DNA from: Larix kaempferi
Taxonomy: Eukaryota; Streptophyta; Pinopsida; Pinales; Pinaceae
Length of the DNA: 64,000 nucleotides
Reading direction: 5' to 3'
Assembly (NCBI GenBank): GCA_027924585.1
Contig: BSBM01000007.1
Coordinates: 12,243,501 to 12,307,500 of the forward strand
Positions within the stretch are counted from its first letter, which is position 1. Each line of letters starts with the position of its first letter. The translations under genes were made by a program, and so were the position numbers. The notes under the pieces are model-generated. The model ran no database searches and had not been told where the DNA came from. It saw only the letters and a list, made by a program, of their open reading frames with translations. Positions 37,575-50,212 of this stretch are shown here, piece by piece.

Positions 37575-37705
37575 AAGTTTTTCATTCATTTTTTTCTCTT
37601 CTTCTTGTTCTTTCTTCATTTCTCATATTCTTTTTTTATCATTTTTTTTTCTCTTTTTTTCATCATTTTTTTTCTTTTTTCATTTTTTTTTTTTTTTTTT
37701 TTGGA
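37575..37705. repeat. Long pyrimidine tract (polypurine on the element's sense strand)
   Basis: About 130 bp of nearly pure T/C on the plus strand, including 22 consecutive T. In E's sense direction it is A/G-rich and lies just after the integrase, a plausible internal polypurine tract. Confidence 0.6.
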
Positions 37706-37816
37706 ACTGGATTTCAATGATTTTCCATGTTCTCTATCAGCATCAGTTGTTGCTAGTGGAGTATCTGTGTGAACTCCTCTCTTGACTGTGGATTTTTGTA
37801 AAGTTTGAGTCTATAT

Positions 37817-37900
37817 CCATTCACTATCATGGGAAACTCTTCTTCCATTCACTATCATGGGAAACTCTTCTTCCATTCACTATCATGGGAAACTCTTCTT
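37817..37900 (-). repeat. 28-bp triplication at the integrase C-terminus
   Basis: Three copies of ccattcactatcatggg-type units begin at 37817, 37845 and 37873. As 28 is not a multiple of three, each copy shifts the integrase frame. Confidence 0.8.
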
Positions 37901-39062
37901 CATCAATTGTAATAATCTTTACAGCTCCATTTTCATAGATTTTTTCAATAATGTAAGGTCCAAGCCATCTAGTTGTTAGTTTTCCTTTGAAAGTGTGAAA
38001 TATGGAGTCATAGAGTAGTGCCCATTCACCTTCCTTGAAATTTTTATGCTTTATGTGTCTGTCATGCCACTTCTTTCTTTGTTGTTGGATGATTTTAGTA
38101 TGGGCAAGTGCTTGTCGGCGTTGCTCATCCAGTTGGTTTAATTGTAGCATGCGTTCATGTTGGATGTATGAGAGTTCTATATTTAACTATGCTGCAATTC
38201 TTCATGTCTTTATTTCAAATTCAATGGGAAGCATGACTTTATTTCCATAAACTAGCTCATAAGGTGTGAAGCCTGTTGTTGTCTTCCATGTGGTATTATA
38301 ATCCCAAACTGCTTCACTCAATCTGTCTGCCCAATCTCTTTTGTGGAGTTGCATAGTCTTTGTCAAAATCCTTTTTAATTCTCTGTTGGTTACTTCAACT
38401 TGACCATTTGCTTAAGGGTGATAGGAGGAGGACTGTCTGTGCTTAACATTGTTTCTTCGGAGAAAGTCTTCTATTAGATTTGATGTAAACTGTGGGCCTT
38501 GATCAGAAACTAGCTCTCTTGGGACTCCAAACCTGTGGAAGATCTGCTTAGTGAAAAAAATTTCCACGTTGGTTTCATTTGCTGCAGTAAGTGCTGCTAC
38601 TTCAGTCCACTTTGTAAGGTAGTCAGTGCATATCAGGATTTAGCTTTTCTGATTTGACTGTGGGTTGATTGGGACAACAAAATCAAACCCCCATTTTTTG
38701 AATGATTCTAAGGAGATTTGTGGATTGAGAGGCATCTATTCTTTTTGCGTAGTCTTCCCCATTCTTTGGCAGTCATCACAGTGTGAAACATATTCATAGG
38801 AATCCTTGTGGAGTGCTGGCCAATAATACCCTGTTTGCAAAATTTTATAGGTTGTCCTTTTTGTAGCATAGTGTCCTCCACATGGTTCATTGTGAGTGGC
38901 ATGCATTATGTCATGCAATTCATATTCTCTAATGCATCTTATGAGTATTTGATCTGGTCCTTGTTTGAAGAGCATTCCCTCTATCGATGTGTAAGTGGCA
39001 CTTTGTCTTATAATTTTATTCTTCTCTTTGTAGTTGTAATGTGCTGAAAATTTCGCAGACAC
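37827..39062 (-). pseudogene. E integrase
   Basis: The N-terminal zinc-binding part (39062-38736) has the spaced His and Cys residues ending in CDDCQ. The DDE core follows with all three acidic motifs recognisable (CTDYLTKW, VSDQGPQF, NGQVEVTNRE). The C-terminal part (38150-37827) ends in a GPYIIEKI-type GPF/Y-like segment. Stops interrupt it after the zinc finger, inside the core (one at a YHP-x-ANG position) and before the C-terminal domain. The length fits a Gypsy integrase. Inactive. Confidence 0.88.
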
Positions 39063-39073
39063 TAAATAGTTTG

Positions 39074-39286
39074 CTATGTCAACAAACCATGGGATTCTTG
39101 TGGAGATTGCAAAAGATTATCATCAAGAAAACTGTCATTAAGCTCACTGTCTTGTCCATGGGTGAGCCTAGATAGAAAGTCAACCACTACATTGTGTTTT
39201 CCTGGCCTATCCAAAATTGTGATGTCAAACTCTTGCAAGAGGAGTATCCATATAATTATTCGAGCACTTGTGTTAGGTTTGTTCAT
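39074..39286 (-). pseudogene. E RNase H, C-terminal piece
   Basis: Encodes the end of Gypsy RNase H and the connection to integrase, with motif DRPGKHNVVVDFLSRL. It is separated from the N-terminal piece by the solo LTR at 39294-40566. The frame is continuous when the insertion and one gatac copy are discounted. Confidence 0.88.
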
Positions 39287-39293
39287 GAGATAC

Positions 39294-40566
39294 TGTCACA
39301 ACCCCTCCCATGGACCCAATTCCTGGAAGGGAACATGATGCCAAAGTTTGAGCTTTCACATATTCTCAGCCCAATTCATTAGATTCACATCATTAAAATA
39401 AAGAGTGTGCAGATGCAAATTAAGCCAATATGCACAGCCGAATTAAAACTCATCCACAGACATATCGTATGCCTACAACATATCAAAAACAGTCCACAAT
39501 TTAAACATTTCAGAAGTAAATGCATAGGCATAAAAACATGTATCTTCATTGTGTAATTGTCCCCAAACAACTAGCTATGTCACTGCAATGTTCCACCCAA
39601 CCATAGGCCAGTTGTGTTCATAATTCTCTCAACACAACTGCCACCCCTGAGCTAGGCATGGTTCTTAGAAAGAAAAGGGGGACATTCAAGCTCATGCACA
39701 TCCAAAGCAATAGAAACCCATTTCACCCCATCATTTTTTCACACACAACAACTCAAACTGGGCATGGATACACATGTTCAGCAATGGGATTTACAAACAC
39801 GATGGCCATGGATTTTCCCAAATCGTGGGCACACCAAAAATGGACTTTGAGAAAGGGCAATTCGACCACATGGAGAAAAATGATTTATCCCATAGATTGT
39901 GGGCATTCCAATGGCCAAAATGACCTCCAGGAAACCCCCAAATCGATCCGTTCTCTTCCCCACTGGTAACCAAAGCAAAAATGCCCTTCTCCTAGCTAAG
40001 AAACTAGGAAAAACCAGAAAACATGGATGGAAAACGCCCAGGAAGCTCCAAATGCATGGGAGAGCAAAACTGGTTGATGGGTAATGGTTTGGGGAGAAAT
40101 TCATGGTTGTTTTCTTGCCCAAGAAGCAAAACACATTTTTCCATGAAGGGTGGCTTTCCCATACTCGAATTTGGACAGCCATACCTCTCCATTCCCAAGG
40201 CATTAACTACCTCAACCAACTCTTGGGAGAAATGAATGATTAGGTACAAAAGTCAACATGGGTAGTTGAGGGTTTGATGGGTTCTCTCATTGACACTTGG
40301 CTTGACTTGATTACCTCAAGGGTTTGAATGTGTTCTCTCCCAATTCCTTGTAAAATCATTCCCTCATCTCTTGTTGCATTGCATAGCTAGCTATGGGTAT
40401 TTTATTAAAATGCATATTTACAATTCCACTGTGCCTGGCTAGCACATAACCATATGCATCAGTAAATCGATGGTGGGGCCTTGGCCTTGAGCTCCTCACC
40501 ACGATTTTATAACAATATTACATTATTTACATTTTAATACAATGGGGTCAAAATCAAGATATTACA
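39294..40566 (-). mobile_element. Solo LTR J, 1,273 bp (TSD gatac)
   Basis: Plus-strand ends tgtcac and attaca. Target duplication gatac at 39289-39293 and 40567-40571. It matches the reverse complement of 58418-59722 over most of its length, best in 40000-40420. Short ORFs inside are not conserved and are considered spurious. It interrupts the RNase H of E and is therefore younger than E. Confidence 0.9.
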
Positions 40567-40571
40567 GATAC

Positions 40572-40927
40572 CTTATTGTTGAATGGTCTGTATGGACAAA
40601 AAACTGCTAACCAGTTATGTAGTTCCTGAACTTGTTAATGGCATGTATGAGAGCCAAAAATTCTTTCCCTGTCATAGTATAATTTAATTCTGCCCCTGCC
40701 AAATTTTTATTGATATAATATATAGCATAGGGCTTCTTGTCTCTTTCTTGTCCAAGGACAGATCCAATGTCCTTATCTGATGCATCTGAGTGAATGTGGA
40801 ATGGAAGTTCCCAATCTGGTCCTTGGAATATTGGAGCTATAATTGTTTTCTCCTTAAGGTTATCAAATGTTGTCATGCAATGTTTTGTCCAAATGAGCTT
40901 GATGTCTTTTGTGAGAAGGGAAAACAT
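40572..40927 (-). pseudogene. E RNase H, N-terminal piece
   Basis: Encodes HIHSDASDKDIGSVLGQ, the first catalytic Asp region, then YTMTGKEFLAL, the Glu region. A stop lies close to the insertion. It follows RT in the usual Gypsy order. Confidence 0.88.
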
Positions 40928-41803
40928 TGGTGTAGCAATCCTGCTATAAGTTTCAAAAAATATCCTATAGTATCATGTTTTCCCAAGGAAACTTCTCACA
41001 TCTCTTTGTTTGACAGGTGGTGGATGCATTCTGATTACTAAAACTTTTGCTTGATCAACCTCAATTCTCCTCTGTGATATATGGTTCCCAAGAATGATGC
41101 CTTCTTCCATTAACATTCTGCATTTGTCATTGCTCAGAGATAAGCTCATCTCAATACATTTTTTCAAGACTAATTCAAGATGGCTCAATGCCTAATCAAA
41201 GTTTTGGCCATAGGGTGTGAAGTCATCCATGAAGACTTCCATTTGATCATTTATAAAATCGGAGAATATACTTAATTTGGCCCTTTGAAATGTTGTTGGG
41301 GCATTACATAGCCCAAAGGGTAGTACTCTGTATGCATAAGTGCCCCATGGGCATGTAAACGTTGTCTTTTCTTGATCAGTTGGGTGTATTAGAATTTGGT
41401 TGTACCCACTGAAGCCATCCAAAAATGAGAAATACTTGTTCCCAGCTAATGTGTCCAGTACTTTATTGATAAATGGGAGAGGAAAGTGATCTTTCTTGGT
41501 TTCTTTATTGAGCTCTCTGTAGTCCACACAAATCCTCAATTTTCCTCCTTTTCTAGGGACTATAACCAGTGGTGAGACCCATTCGCTATCAGATATGGGA
41601 TATATGAACCCTACATCTAATAACTTTTGTATCTCTACTTTAACTATGTCCTTTAATGCTGGGTTAAGCCTCCTTTGTTGCTGTCTGATAGGAATAGAAC
41701 CTTCTTTGATGTAAATGTAATGCTTGTAGATATCAGGATGGATTCCCTTCATGTCAGCATATGTCCATGCAAAATCTTTATTTTGTTCTAAGAGTACCTT
41801 CAT
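40928..41803 (-). pseudogene. E reverse transcriptase
   Basis: Gypsy RT. The 41803-41192 frame has ISDSEWVSPLVIVPRKGG, RICVDYRELN, FSFLDGFSGYNQI, LPFGLCNAPTTFQR and the catalytic box FMDD (Phe in place of the common Tyr). The next frame (41188-40973) carries the thumb/connection region up to VRSFLGK. One TAG separates them at a position where Gypsy elements often have Gln or Glu. Otherwise well preserved. Confidence 0.92.
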
Positions 41804-42149
41804 TAGCTACTTTTCTTGCTCTGGCTTCAGATTGGAATTAATGTTGACTGTCTTTCCAGGCATAATTTCTATTGTTTTTGCCTTTGCTGATTGTTCTTCC
41901 AGTGACAGCACTTATGCCCATATCTTATCCAAATTCTGGTTTGAATTCTCACCTTCTTGCTGTTGGTTTTTGTCAAAAAAATCTTCAAGAACATCATTGT
42001 TAGAAGATCCATTTTAAATAAACCTATCTAAATGACTATCTTCGTCTATGGCTTTTAGTGATAGTGCAGCATCAATTTTTAGGACAGGTCGTATGTTTTG
42101 ATTTGATGTGTCATTATAATCATCAGTTCAGTTTTGATATTCTAGGTCT

Positions 42150-42911
42150 GAATATTTCCTTACTGGTGGGTAAATCATGATTTTCTTCCTGGCATGTCCA
42201 TTGGTGATTGTCATGTTACATGATCTGCAACCTATGTAAGAGTCTGTAGTTGTCCCATGATTCTATATTGATTATTATGTCTTCGAGCATTCGTTCAGGT
42301 CTCACTGTGGATGCGTCAGCTGGATGGAGTACTATAGTTGTTGGTTTGACCATTGATTGGAGTCCTAGGTGTATCATAGTATCCTTGGTCATCACATTGA
42401 TAGCAGATCCTAAATCAATTAAGATTCTGTCTATTTGTCTGTTATTGATGATTACGTTGACTACTGGGCTTCCTAGATCAAGATATTTGGGGTTTACAAG
42501 GACACCTAGCATTAAATCTGCCAATCGGCCTACTACATTTATCGTGGGTGGGTCTCATTTTCTTCTTCCAGGTCTTTTCAAACAATTCTCTTTAATGAAT
42601 TTGTTGCAGATGGGTACATCTCTGATGGCCTGCAAGATTGGAATTTGGATATTCAAGTGTTTCAATTCATTCAGAATTGCATTTTCCTCTTCTTCTTTTG
42701 TACTTCGTACAAGTTTTTCAGGGAAAGGAGGGTTTCTATTTCGTGTGAGTGGTCGAATTTCTTCCTCTTGAGGGCTTGGTTCATCCGGATGTTGAATATG
42801 AGGTTGTGTTGTTTGTTCGTGAGACTCAACTTCTTGGTTACTCTGTGTGTGTGCATTTTGCAATGTTTTCCCATATCTTATATTAATTTCGTCTATCTCC
42901 AGCGTATCCAC
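42150..42911 (-). pseudogene. E aspartic protease and preceding linker
   Basis: 42524-42216 encodes a retropepsin with ILIDLGSAINVM. The DLG in place of DTG/DSG is typical of Athila-type proteases. 42911-42555 is the Gln/Glu/Pro-rich stretch before it. Frame breaks lie between the two parts and towards RT. Confidence 0.78.
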
Positions 42912-44404
42912 TACATAGGTTGGAAACTATACGATTTAGGTATTGTAGGCTTGTTGCTGTGGTGGCTTGTTGTTGTTAAGGTTTGGAATTGGCTGGGAAG
43001 GAATTGGTGGAGGTCTAGGGGGTGGTTGATTTGGTGGTGGCGGCATGATGAGTGGTTGTTGTTGATGCAATGGGGCTCTCCAATTAGATGAATAGGGGTA
43101 TGGATTTCCATAATTCGTGGTTGGCTGAGCAAAAGGTGGGGGGGTATGGAGAGTAAGATTGTGGGTAATAAGTTTGTTGATATGGTTGGTTTTGCTGCCA
43201 CTGGTTTGGACTTGGCTGGGATGGCCATTGGGCTAGTACTGAGTTCCAATTTTGCTGGTTATTTCCCTGATTGTAGTAGGTTTGGTTGTTGGGTTGGTAA
43301 GGTCTAGGAAAATTATTCCTCCTTTGATTCACAAAATAGAGCTGTTCTATTGCACCTTTAGTTGTGGGATCTTGAATAGCATCTTTGCATGAGGGAAACA
43401 GAGTACATTTATCAGTGGAGTGATCGTCAGTTCAGAGACCACATATTTCTATGGTGTTCAGTGTTCACTGCCCTTTCTCATGTTTTTTTTGCAGCATGGA
43501 CAAAAGACTACCAAGGCTTCGTTGATTTCGTCTTGTTTTTTCTTGATTTGAAATGCATCAAGTTGCATGGAAAGATATTGTAGGATATCGGTCTTCATGT
43601 CATCTAATAGGTTTCCTAAATCAGATTTTGTAAGGTTTTGTCCTGAAGATGTTGATCCCTAGTAAACGGGTGTGAATACCTGGTCCCATTTTTACTTTTC
43701 CTAGATTTAGAGTAGTTTTTGAATATTTGTAGGATTTGGTCATAAGTCTTCTGGAATATATCTCCATTTTCCTGAATGTTTAATACTTCAGAATTTTCTT
43801 CTTTTATACCTCTAGGAAGGACAAATCTTAGTGATTCAGGATCTAAGGTGTAGTGACTAGCTCGTTTGTAGCTGAGTTGAAATATTTGGGCATAATCTTC
43901 TAATGATTCTCTTTCTCCTTGTTGCATCCGAAAGATTTCATCTCATGTATCCTTTTCTTTGCAATAGTCCATATATTTTTCTAGAAATTCCTGTTTCATT
44001 TGGTCCCAGCTGAAAATATTGTTTCTTTCAAGGCTCATGAACCACCTAAATGATAGATCTTTCAGTGTGGAAGGAAAAAGCCTCAGCTTTTGTGCATCAG
44101 TAGTGTAATCAAAGGATATGAAAACTACCTCAAACTCAAACAGGAATGTGTCAAGGTCTTCTGAAGTCAAACCATGGAAGTTTGGCATAATATTAGGGTT
44201 GATGTTCTTCATCATGGCATCTCCAAGAGGTATACTGATGGGAAAGGTGAACAGTTCCCTAGGTTCTTCATCTTCTTCTGCCATAGTAGTGTTTGAGCTA
44301 GAGCTAGGAAAGAAGTTATCTAGGTTTGGGTCGTAGCTAGAATCAGTTTCTTCTTCTGAGTTAAGGAATTCAAATTGAGAGTTATCAGAACTATTGTTGC
44401 TCAT
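42911..44404 (-). pseudogene. E Gag
   Basis: Start at ATG 44404. The first frame (44404-43943) is an acidic leader followed by the conserved retrotransposon Gag region (MPNFHGL, LRLFPSTLKDLSFRWF, WDQMKQEFLEKY). The second frame (43927-43616) continues Gag with QGERESLEDY. The C-terminal part (about 43332-42911) is a Gln/Asn/Pro/Tyr-rich linker. No CCHC zinc knuckle was seen. Broken by frameshifts. Confidence 0.88.
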
Positions 44405-44530
44405 AGGATGGGAAGGTAGGAAGCATCCAAATCTATCTCTCTTTCTTCTAGGAATTCATGATAATTTTTTTTATGTTTTTGGATTTTTTATATGTTTTTT
44501 TTCAAAGATGTCTCCTAAAGATGAATCACC

Positions 44531-44548
44531 TCCCCGGCAACGTCCCCA
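44531..44548 (-). promoter_or_regulatory. Primer-binding site of E (tRNA-Asp type)
   Basis: Minus strand reads tggggacgttgccgggga, 16 of 18 matching the Athila-type tRNA-Asp site. It lies 5 bp from the 5' LTR. Confidence 0.82.
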
Positions 44549-44553
44549 AAAAG

Positions 44554-45935
44554 AGGTGAGATCTTAGAATGTGTACTAATGAGGGCAGCTAGACCAGGAT
44601 CCTACTTTAATTATTAGCCCAGGGGATGTACAAACTTCAAAGGTGCTAACACTATATGTGCTCTAGAGGATAGTATTCATCGTTTTAGGGGTGTTGGTAT
44701 ATATCTTATATGTTTATCTAATCAAGAAGAAGGTGAGCTAAAAAGACTGTAAATCTATGAATGACAAATTCCTATGTTAATAAGTTTAAATGCTGAAAAC
44801 TTTAAATCTACACTAATAATTGTATTGATGAAAATAGTAAATCTACACTAAGAATTTGAATGTTGAAGCTTGGTAAATTTAATCTATGAATAAAATGCTA
44901 AAAGCTAGAATTATAATCTGAAATACTCAAATGCTGAAAACCAAATCCATAACATAAATATCTACTGTTGCAAATTAACCAATCTTATATTTTTGAATTT
45001 AAACACTACAAGTCATGATCATTAAATCAAGGAATTGAAAATAATTAACCTCTATGATCTAAGTCTAATAAAAAAAATATGCATGAGCTTTCTGTATCCG
45101 AATCATTTCCTTAGAACCAATATGAAAATATATGAAAATAGATATCAAAATATGCGTGCGCAGAACGCAGCTACAGAACTATGGAATGCATCCTACCGAA
45201 CTATAGAATGAGCGTTGATCAACTACAAAAAATATGTTGAATGAAAATAATATTTTAGCTGAAATAAAACCATACTATTCAAATTCCATCAAGGTATCTT
45301 CATACACGATAAGAAGTAAATCAATTCACAACATAAATGAAAAATACCTGAAAACAGAGTAAAGCTCTTGACTTACGTGTTGGAGGGGCCCTCTCCAACC
45401 CATACTCAGGAGTATAGAAAAATTATAAACACAGGTCGGAAAGTAACATCAGTCTTCTCATTAAAATAATAACTTAATGGTTCAGAAATAGTCTGTAACA
45501 CAAATAGTCTCTATAGTAAAATGTAAAAACGTAATTCCACAAAATAGCAACAGGACCCCCTCGCTACCCGAGATGTCCATATATATATGCCTCAAATTCT
45601 AACTGAACTACTTGATTTAATCGTTGATCCCATTGAATAGGATTTCTTCTCTATAAGTCAGGGAAAAAGAGCGTTGAGCCTTGTATGGTCTTCCAGTCCT
45701 TGAGGTAGATTTGCATGTTGCTTCTTAGTGGACCTGCGCTTGCTCGTACATACTCATTTTCATATAATTAGTTTATAGAAGATGCTCGTTAAGCATAAAA
45801 AGAATAATCTTAAAATATCTTCATTAAATAATCAAAGAAAATCATTAACCCACAAAACAAGTGTATTTCCTTCATCATATCTTGTGTTTTACTATGGCAA
45901 AAAGCCTATAGGATACCTATAATTTGGGTTCATCA
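44554..45935 (-). repeat. 5' LTR of E
   Basis: 1,382 bp. It starts tgatgaac on the minus strand. The last base of the terminal CA has mutated. It pairs with 32824-34207. Confidence 0.9.
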
Positions 45936-45940
45936 CCAGC

Positions 45941-48900
45941 CTAGTTCATTTGATGCACCATCAAAATATTGTCTAGACTAGTAGGTGGGATAAATGAAAT
46001 AGGAGGTAGTTTGTTTGAAAATGTACTCGGCCCTTAAGCTGCTAAAGATGCCGCTGATTTATCAAACTGCACCCTTGAAGCTTGATTGGATGATTGTCCT
46101 TGTGGTTGAGTAGCTGTTGATCTAGGTGGAAAGACATGTTTATGATATTGGAGAACCATTTTCCATTCTTTTCCTAAAGAATTTTTGTAATTTCTCAGAT
46201 ATTCTAAAGAAATATCGGAATTGGTGTGTTTCTCATATGAGATGGGCCCCAATTGTTTGGCAATGTTCTTCAGACCCGCATATATTTCAAAGAGACCTTT
46301 TATTCTGTCAAATTCATGATGTCCCTCTATTTTTCCTTCCAGTGGATCTGGAGAAAATTCATCCTTATTTTGTTGGAGATGCTCCTGCTAAGTTACTTTG
46401 GGATAAGTATCATCATTACCATCCAATGGATAAGGAATCCCTAATTTAATCACTTCTTTGAATAGGGATTTAAAGGCATCTATTTCATCATTTAATTGTT
46501 TAACATTATCCTTCATTCTTAAAACATAAGTTGTTTCATAATCATAGACCTGGAAATTTTGATGATCTGAGTTTTGTTGTCTATGCCCTTTTCAGCTAAA
46601 TCTTCTTGGTTCTATTGTTCAGATAATCTATGACTTCTGTAGCCTGCTTTGGCATATCCCCCAACTATTTTTCAACTGATTTTATCTCTATAATGGCCTC
46701 AGTGGCATGTCCAACTCAGCTTGGATGACTTCAAAATAGTCACACTTATTCATGCACCATTCTTCAATTTTCTCCCAAACAACTTGGGTAATTCTTCTTT
46801 GCAATCGTTCTCCCTGAACATTCATTTGGAGAAAATTTATTTGTCTTTTGATGTCTCCTAATTCTCTTTCCAACTCTGAAATCTAATCTTCTTTCTTACT
46901 GAATTCACTTTCTAAATGTACCATATTATCCTTGTTTTCGAGCTCTTTTCTAGCTTCATCCAACTTGACATTTAGGTCATTGTATTCCTCAATGGGTTGA
47001 GGACCTGACCTCAAATTATCCTGGTCCTCTTCCATTGCATACAAATCAATAGTATCTGGGATATCAACCTATGGTTCACCTATGATCTCTACTGCTTTAG
47101 GATGACTTCCAATTGCTTTTATTGTGGGATGACTTTCCATTATAACTATTGGGGTTTGCATTACTAGTTGAATCTCTGCCTGAATCATAGGAATTGAAGC
47201 ATTATTATTCCCCCCAGTAGATATTTTGGTGGCTTCCATCTTCAAACTTGCAATATGCTAATGCAGATAATCAATCTTACTTCTCCTTTCCTCAGACAAC
47301 TGTTGGAATTCTATCATACTGGCATAGAGTTTTTCCTTCTCTTCCTGCACTTGTTTCAATTCTTCAGAATGCACTGGTTCAGTTGTGGGCATCTTCAGTT
47401 TTTTCCTCAGTGTAGCTATTTCATTGTCTTTTTTAGATATAAGTGAATTGATTTGAGATCCATCAGAGGGATATGCTGCTAATGTTACCAGTTTTGATTC
47501 CATAGAGTTAATAGTAATATGTTTGGCCCTTGTGGTCCATTTTTCAATCTTATACAATTTCTCAAACTTTTCAAGAGTTTTACTGAGCTTTATTTCTTAT
47601 TTCTCAGATTTAACAATTTCTGTAGACATCATGTCACTTGTTTGTTTGTATAAATACATTTTGTCCAGCTTGTTGAACTCTTTGAAATTTACAATGTGTT
47701 CCTTTGCCCGCCAGTCACCGAGCTTCATTGGCTTGGCCACCTTAGGTTCTAAAACAGAAAACCTTAAGGCATATTGTTGGTGATCTATCACTGCTATCAG
47801 CCTTTTCCATGTGGTTGGGAGGTATTGTATTAGCTCCTTCACTATTTTTATTCCCCTTTCTTTGATGTTCCTATGTCCAGTCTGTAGGTCTGTTCTCATA
47901 GGGACTGGTTCTTCAGATGAGGAACCCTCTATCTTCTAGGGAATAGTGAACTCTATAGAAGGATAACTTGCATATTGAATTGGAGGCTTTATTGGGAGAT
48001 TTGGTTTCTTTGTCAACTCAGTAATATCGCTGGGGATCTCCACTGATTCTGACCCAATTTCCACTAAATATTGTTCATCTTCTTCTGGTGTTATTTTGAC
48101 TCTTCTAGGATATGTGCCTTGTTGGTCTTGATCAATGTCCATATCCTAGGATTCCTTAACTGTCCTCTTCTTCCCAATTCACTACTATTGTTTCTCTTCT
48201 TCTTGAAATATTTTCATGGCGTCTTGGACTTCTTTCCAAGTCTCCTTGTTTTATATTCTTTCCCATAGAGGTCTGGGTGTGCATACAAATGAAAAATTCG
48301 TGTTCTTTACCCTTTTCTTGGATATCACTTGGTGAGGGTCATATGCAACTTTATCTACCTTTGGAAGATTGATTTGAATGAAATAGTATTCTATATACTG
48401 AGGGGCATTTATTCCTCTTATAATAAGAGGTACTGCCTCTTGTGGCAAGAGGAATGACTTATGTTGTCTAAAGTGCTTAAAGTGTAGCTCATTTGAGGCC
48501 ATCTTTTTCCTTACAAACTCCATGGAAAATATCCTGGGTGTAAGAAAAGTAGGTTACTTGTATGGATCCTCTTAAAAACCATATACTCTAATAACAATGT
48601 GATATTCAAATAAAAACTAGTCTCCAACCTGAATTTCTGACGTAAAATGCAGGTGTTTCTTGATATCAGGTAAAATCCTGGGAGGAGAACTACCATGCAT
48701 AAAATTGTAATCCAGGCTCATTACTTTATCTGCGAATTCAAAGAAGTTTGAGTTGTCTGCTCTCCTTAAAACCAAGTCAGTCCATTCATAAACTTGTCTC
48801 TACAAACCTTGATCATATTTTTCTTCTAGGTCCAGATGCTTGAAATTCTCAAAGTTTTGATGGAAGAAATGGAAAAATATATATGAAGGGAAACCCTAAT

Positions 48901-49155
48901 ACTCAATTGCACAAAATTATTCAATATATTCATATATTTTGTCATCTAGGTATGTACAAAGGTCAAAATGTGGTGAGTTTATACCAGGTTCTATTGTCAA
49001 TTTCAGCAGGACTTCTAGAATAACTTCATCTATGGTTTTATCATCTTCCAAGTCGACAATGGTACAAATGATTGATATGGATTTTTGGAATCTTCAAAGA
49101 AGATGATTGTAACATAGAGTGGTGGAATGGTTGGTATATCCATTCCAGGTTCTAA
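45941..49155 (-). pseudogene. D extra ORF, central piece
   Basis: The minus-strand coding frame continues in from 55592 and out to 32823, with multiple stops and shifts. Segments include an N-terminal folded part (to about 48700, with an SFVPLSTWK motif), 48523-48251 (PQYIEYYFIQINLP), an acidic stretch (48142-47936), a basic helical part (47899-47597) and a coiled coil (47557-47258, then 46873-46688; Glu/Lys/Gln-rich). No known enzyme motif. The layout (globular, acidic, coiled coil, basic tail) parallels the extra ORFs of E and C without obvious sequence identity. Confidence 0.65.
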
Positions 49156-49344
49156 GTGCTTGTTGTAGGTATAACAGATCCCATGTTTTCAACAAAACAT
49201 GGGAGCCCCAGATTTTTCATATGCAAAGGTGATGATTAAATTACATGGTCATTTTGGGGTTTTTCATCATGCTTTTATTGTTTTGTCATGTTTTGATTAA
49301 GTTAGTAGTTTTCCTTTTTCAAAATTCCTTTCATTTTGTGTGTT

Positions 49345-49860
49345 TTTGTGAATTGCGGAAATCTTTGGTTTTCCCAAAAGTTAATTCTTTCCACAGCCCG
49401 CAATCTGCAACCCGCAATGCGGATTGTGGAAGCTTGGTTTTCAGCTTTGAAATGTTTTCGTTCCGCAACCCACAACCCACAATGTGGATTACGGATGCAG
49501 AATTGTTTTTCCAATAATCGTGGTTGTTTGCATCCACAACCCACAACCCACAAATGCAGATTACGGGAACACTTTGTAAATAGGTCTGCATTTTACATTT
49601 CCGCAACCTGCAACCCGCAAATGCAGATTGCGGATTGTTGGAAGTGTTTGAATAATAAGTTCGCGTTTTGCATTTCCGCAACCTCCAACCCACAAATGGG
49701 GATTGTGTATTGTGGAAGAGTCATTATATCCATTAGTGTGGTTTGCATTTCTACAACCCGAAACCCACAATTGCGGATTGTGAATTACAGAAACTTATGT
49801 TTTGTTAATACCTAGAGTTGTGATTTCACAACCCGCATCCCACAATTGTGTATTATGGAT
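49345..49860. repeat. CCGCAA/TTGCGG palindromic repeat cluster in C
   Basis: About seven spaced modules in which a CCGCAAcccgCAA half is followed within about 20 bp by a GCGGATTgtgGA half. The same modules occur in L1 (5470-5725) and L1' (15312-15570). Confidence 0.75.
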
Positions 49861-49871
49861 TACAGAGAGAT

Positions 49872-50212
49872 TGTATATATTTGGTAAATAAAAGCCCGTA
49901 ACTCTCTCTTCGCATCCCGCCTAATTGGATCCCAGTCGTTGATCTGTTTTAATCCTACAACCTAGAATCTACCTGGTAAAATTCATAAATATGTTGATTT
50001 TTTCTATTTTCTCTTATCATTTTTATTTTCGAAGTATTTACCTGTTACAGAGTTTTTTACCACGAGATTCTACCAGGGCCGTTTTCTGTCATTTTCATCG
50101 CTCACAGGTCAGTTTCATGTCCTTGTTTTATTCATTAGTTATGGGTTTTGTGATTTTTCGAATATTTTTTTATTTGTGCTTACTTATTTATCAGAAATTT
50201 CCAGTTTTTCAA
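49872..50212 (+). promoter_or_regulatory. Putative promoter and 5' leader intron of the C ORF
   Basis: tgtatatatt and taaataaaag lie 320-340 bp before ATG 50213. A possible donor (cctg|gtaaaa, 49975) and an acceptor after a T-rich stretch (tttatcag, about 50193) would remove the intervening sequence. Motif-based only. Confidence 0.4.

Larger units (their letters stand above)
32824..45935 (-). mobile_element. Athila-like Ty3/Gypsy element E (TSD ccaac/ccagc)
   Basis: 5' LTR 44554-45935, 3' LTR 32824-34207, about 90% identical, so an old insertion. Flanking pentamers ccaac (32819-32823) and ccagc (45936-45940) differ at one base. The primer-binding site on the minus strand matches the tRNA-Asp type used by Athila elements at 16 of 18 positions (44531-44548). 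Order on the minus strand: Gag, protease, RT, RNase H, integrase, then an extra ORF before the 3' LTR. This is the Athila order with an env-position ORF. All reading frames are broken. A solo LTR splits RNase H. E itself sits inside the D extra ORF. Confidence 0.92.

Noticed and set aside
37536-37785. Phe/Ser-rich ORFs
   Set aside because: Translations of the pyrimidine tract.
39658-40249. Overlapping ORFs inside solo LTR J
   Set aside because: Frames occur on both strands and are not maintained in the homologous J' copy.
49302-49815. Cys/Asn-rich ORFs on both strands
   Set aside because: Artefacts of the CCGCAA/TTGCGG palindromic repeats, open in several frames at once.
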